A stretch of DNA of 7,948 nucleotides from Flavobacteriales bacterium UBA6049 (GTDB taxonomy: Bacteria > Bacteroidota > Bacteroidia > Flavobacteriales_G > Salibacteraceae): assembly GCA_002429085.1 (NCBI GenBank), contig DIYR01000104.1:1-7948 (forward strand), read 5' to 3'. The notes below the pieces were generated by a model. It was not told the DNA's origin and made no database searches. It was given only the letters and a program-made list of their open reading frames with translations. How positions within the stretch are numbered: the stretch's first letter is position 1; every line of letters starts with the position of its first letter. Made by a program: the position numbers and the translations under genes. Below are positions 6,297 through 7,948 of this stretch, in pieces.

Positions 6297-7247
6297 ATGA
6301 AAGCAATAACTTACCACAATTACGGAGATCCTTCTGTCTTGAATTTGAGCGACATAAAATCGCCTATATTGACTAAAAACGACAGCTTGATTCGAAATTA
6401 TGCTTCTACCGTTTCATCTGGCGATTCAAGGGTAAGAGCAGCTCGTCCATGGCTTATTAGGCTATTTTATGGTTTAATTAAACCCAAATGCAACGTAATG
6501 GGGCAAGATTTCGCTGGTATTGTTATTCGAACAGCTGAGTCGAGCCAATTTCAATTAAACGACCGCATAATTGGTATTACAGGCTACAACATGGGTGGAC
6601 ATGCTGAACATGTAAAAATTACCTCCAAGAATATTGTTGCTAAATCTCCTAATAATTGGACACTAGAAGAAAGTGCTACTCTGTCATTTGGAGGAATGAC
6701 TGCACTTTCGTTTCTAAAACAACTACCCGCTACGGAAAAGGGAAAGATCTTAATACATGGTGCTTCAGGAGCTATTGGAACTTATGCTGTACAATTAGCT
6801 AAACACATGGGGTATCATGTAACAGCCGTTTGTAGCACCAATAATGTATCCTTAATGTACGAACTCGGAGCAGACAAGGTAATTGACTACAAAAAACAAG
6901 ACTTTACCACATTCAAAAACGAGTTTGATGCTGTGTTCACCACTGTTGGAAAAACATCTTATACCGCTTGTCAATCAATCATGAAAAAGCATGCCACCTA
7001 TATCTCTTCCGATACACCTTTTAGTGATTACATCCGCCAAATATTTAAACTAAAAGGTAAGCATCACCAGCTTAAAATGGGTGTTGGACATAATACCGTA
7101 GAATTATTAGAAGAGCTAGTTCAATTAGCAGAGGCAGGGCACATCTCTCCTGTTATCGATCGAATATATACTGTAGATCAAGCAATTGAAGCTCATCAAT
7201 ATGTAGACACTGGCCACAAGGTAGGAGCAGTAGTTCTAACCTTTTAA
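6297..7247 (+). CDS. NAD(P)-dependent MDR-family reductase, quinone oxidoreductase-like
   Basis: This 316-residue cytoplasmic protein has the medium-chain dehydrogenase/reductase layout. The N-terminal GroES-like domain (about 1-120) holds the MGQDFAGIV segment at 68-76 and the GGHAEHV motif at 100-106. A Rossmann domain carries the nucleotide-binding loop GASGAIG at 155-161, followed by the YAVQLAKHMG helix, VTAVCST (175-181) and ELGADKVIDY (189-198). The C-terminal HKVGAVVLTF is typical of the family end. The catalytic zinc ligands of alcohol dehydrogenases are absent (GQD replaces GHE) and no structural four-cysteine lobe is present, so it belongs with the zinc-free quinone oxidoreductase or enoyl-reductase-like members. 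It would reduce quinones, enones or aldehydes with NADPH; the true substrate is unknown. The DUF4386 gene follows after 12 bases, suggesting cotranscription. Confidence 0.9.
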   Translation: MKAITYHNYGDPSVLNLSDIKSPILTKNDSLIRNYASTVSSGDSRVRAARPWLIRLFYGLIKPKCNVMGQDFAGIVIRTAESSQFQLNDRIIGITGYNMGGHAEHVKITSKNIVAKSPNNWTLEESATLSFGGMTALSFLKQLPATEKGKILIHGASGAIGTYAVQLAKHMGYHVTAVCSTNNVSLMYELGADKVIDYKKQDFTTFKNEFDAVFTTVGKTSYTACQSIMKKHATYISSDTPFSDYIRQIFKLKGKHHQLKMGVGHNTVELLEELVQLAEAGHISPVIDRIYTVDQAIEAHQYVDTGHKVGAVVLTF

Positions 7248-7259
7248 CATCATTCAATT

Positions 7260-7892
7260 ATGAAAACACAACAGGTATTCTTACTTACAGGAATTGGCTA
7301 TTTCTTACTATTCTTAACAGGTATCTACTCTAATTTTATTGTTGTAGAACCATTCATTAAGGGCAAACTAGTGGGAGATGTATTCTTTGAAACCTCTACA
7401 GGATTAGCCAGTTTTTTCCTTACTGCTTTTATCGATGCTTTACTTGCTTTTTCACTATTTATCATCTTTCAATCTACCAACAAAATAGTAGCAGCCATTT
7501 CGATGAGTTTACGCTTATTCCATGCGCTATTGTTTGGAGTATCATTAGCGGCACTGGCTGTTGGAATACAGTTTCAGACTACTAATACTGAGTTCAATCA
7601 ATTCGCATTAGCGATGTATAAAATGCTGTGGGATGTAGGACTACTCTTTTTTGCGATTCATTTAGGAACGATGGGCTATTTGATGATCCAATCTGGAACC
7701 ATGCCTAAGTGGATTGGAATAGCACTTATTCTAGCTGGCATGAGTTACCTACTAGATAGTGGCTCTCGCTACCTAGGTTTTACGGATGAAAAAGTGCAAG
7801 AGATCGTAACCATCCTTGTAATAGTACATGCAGTTATTGGAGAATTCATCTTTACTACATGGTTGATTAGGAAAGGGACACAGCAAGGCTAA
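7260..7892 (+). CDS. DUF4386-family membrane protein
   Basis: This 210-residue integral membrane protein has six hydrophobic segments at about 6-25, 47-71, 76-101, 122-144, 150-167 and 180-203. The pattern is that of DUF4386: an opening GIGYFLLFLTGIYSNF, a DALLAFSLFIIFQ helix, RLFHALLFGVS, and the late MPKWIGIALILAGMSYLLDS segment. The family has no established function and often sits beside stress or redox genes. It lies 12 bases after the reductase gene and probably shares its transcript. Only five bases separate its stop codon from the possible converging gene at the right edge, and no hairpin terminator is visible after it. Family assignment is fairly sure; the role is unknown. Confidence 0.83.
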   Translation: MKTQQVFLLTGIGYFLLFLTGIYSNFIVVEPFIKGKLVGDVFFETSTGLASFFLTAFIDALLAFSLFIIFQSTNKIVAAISMSLRLFHALLFGVSLAALAVGIQFQTTNTEFNQFALAMYKMLWDVGLLFFAIHLGTMGYLMIQSGTMPKWIGIALILAGMSYLLDSGSRYLGFTDEKVQEIVTILVIVHAVIGEFIFTTWLIRKGTQQG

Positions 7893-7897
7893 ATTCT

Positions 7898-7948
7898 CTA
7901 TTTTAGTTTTACTTCAACACCACGACTAACTGCTTGTGACTCTCGGGA
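7898..7948 (-). CDS. Possible 3' end of a leftward gene (partial)
   Basis: On the minus strand the edge reads SRESQAVSRGVEVKLK and then TAG (7900-7898). The other two minus frames also stop within the fragment, but earlier. A converging gene fits the layout. The ending faintly recalls the C-terminus of OmpA-type peptidoglycan-binding domains (a basic residue, then VE(V/I)KL), but 16 residues are too few to call a family. It could also be non-coding. Confidence 0.35.
   Translation of the reverse strand, partial: SRESQAVSRGVEVKLK

Noticed and set aside
6297..7247. Zinc-dependent alcohol dehydrogenase
   Set aside because: The catalytic GHE segment and the four-cysteine structural lobe are absent; it fits the zinc-free MDR branch.

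Overview
The window looks like chromosomal DNA from a member of Bacteroidota, probably the Flavobacteriales. The evidence is a low GC content, several exported proteins, an extracellular hydrolase ending in a type IX secretion (T9SS) C-terminal sorting domain, Bacteroidota-type TAnnTTTG -7 boxes, and no recognisable Shine-Dalgarno sequences before the starts. I see no rRNA, tRNA, CRISPR array, insertion sequence or prophage gene.

Left part (1-2282): a possible 5' end of a leftward gene (1-23, htpG-like by its first residues only) is separated by an AT-rich spacer from a rightward three-gene unit. This unit holds a small DUF2089-type zinc-ribbon protein, a five-helix Yip1-like membrane protein overlapping it by 11 bases, and, 10 bases further on, an exported alpha/beta hydrolase with a T9SS sorting domain.

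Middle part (2283-3744): a 134-base spacer carries a perfect -7 box. It leads into a tight two-gene envelope unit: a DUF4136-type lipoprotein with a Tyr/Trp/Gly/Pro-rich insert, then a small outer-membrane beta-barrel protein. The unit ends in a strong intrinsic terminator.

Right part (3725-7948): a long leftward gene for an 807-residue MscS-superfamily mechanosensitive channel ends inside that terminator, with its stop codon in the hairpin loop. Divergent from it, with its own likely promoter, is a two-gene unit of an MDR-type NAD(P)H reductase and a DUF4386 membrane protein. The right edge may hold the 3' end of a converging leftward gene.

Most of the content is ordinary envelope and housekeeping material. 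I found no convincing new defence, mobile or biosynthetic system. The items most worth a second look are the overlapping DUF2089/Yip1-like pair in front of a secreted hydrolase, the coding sequence that doubles as a terminator arm, and the aromatic-rich repeat in the lipoprotein.
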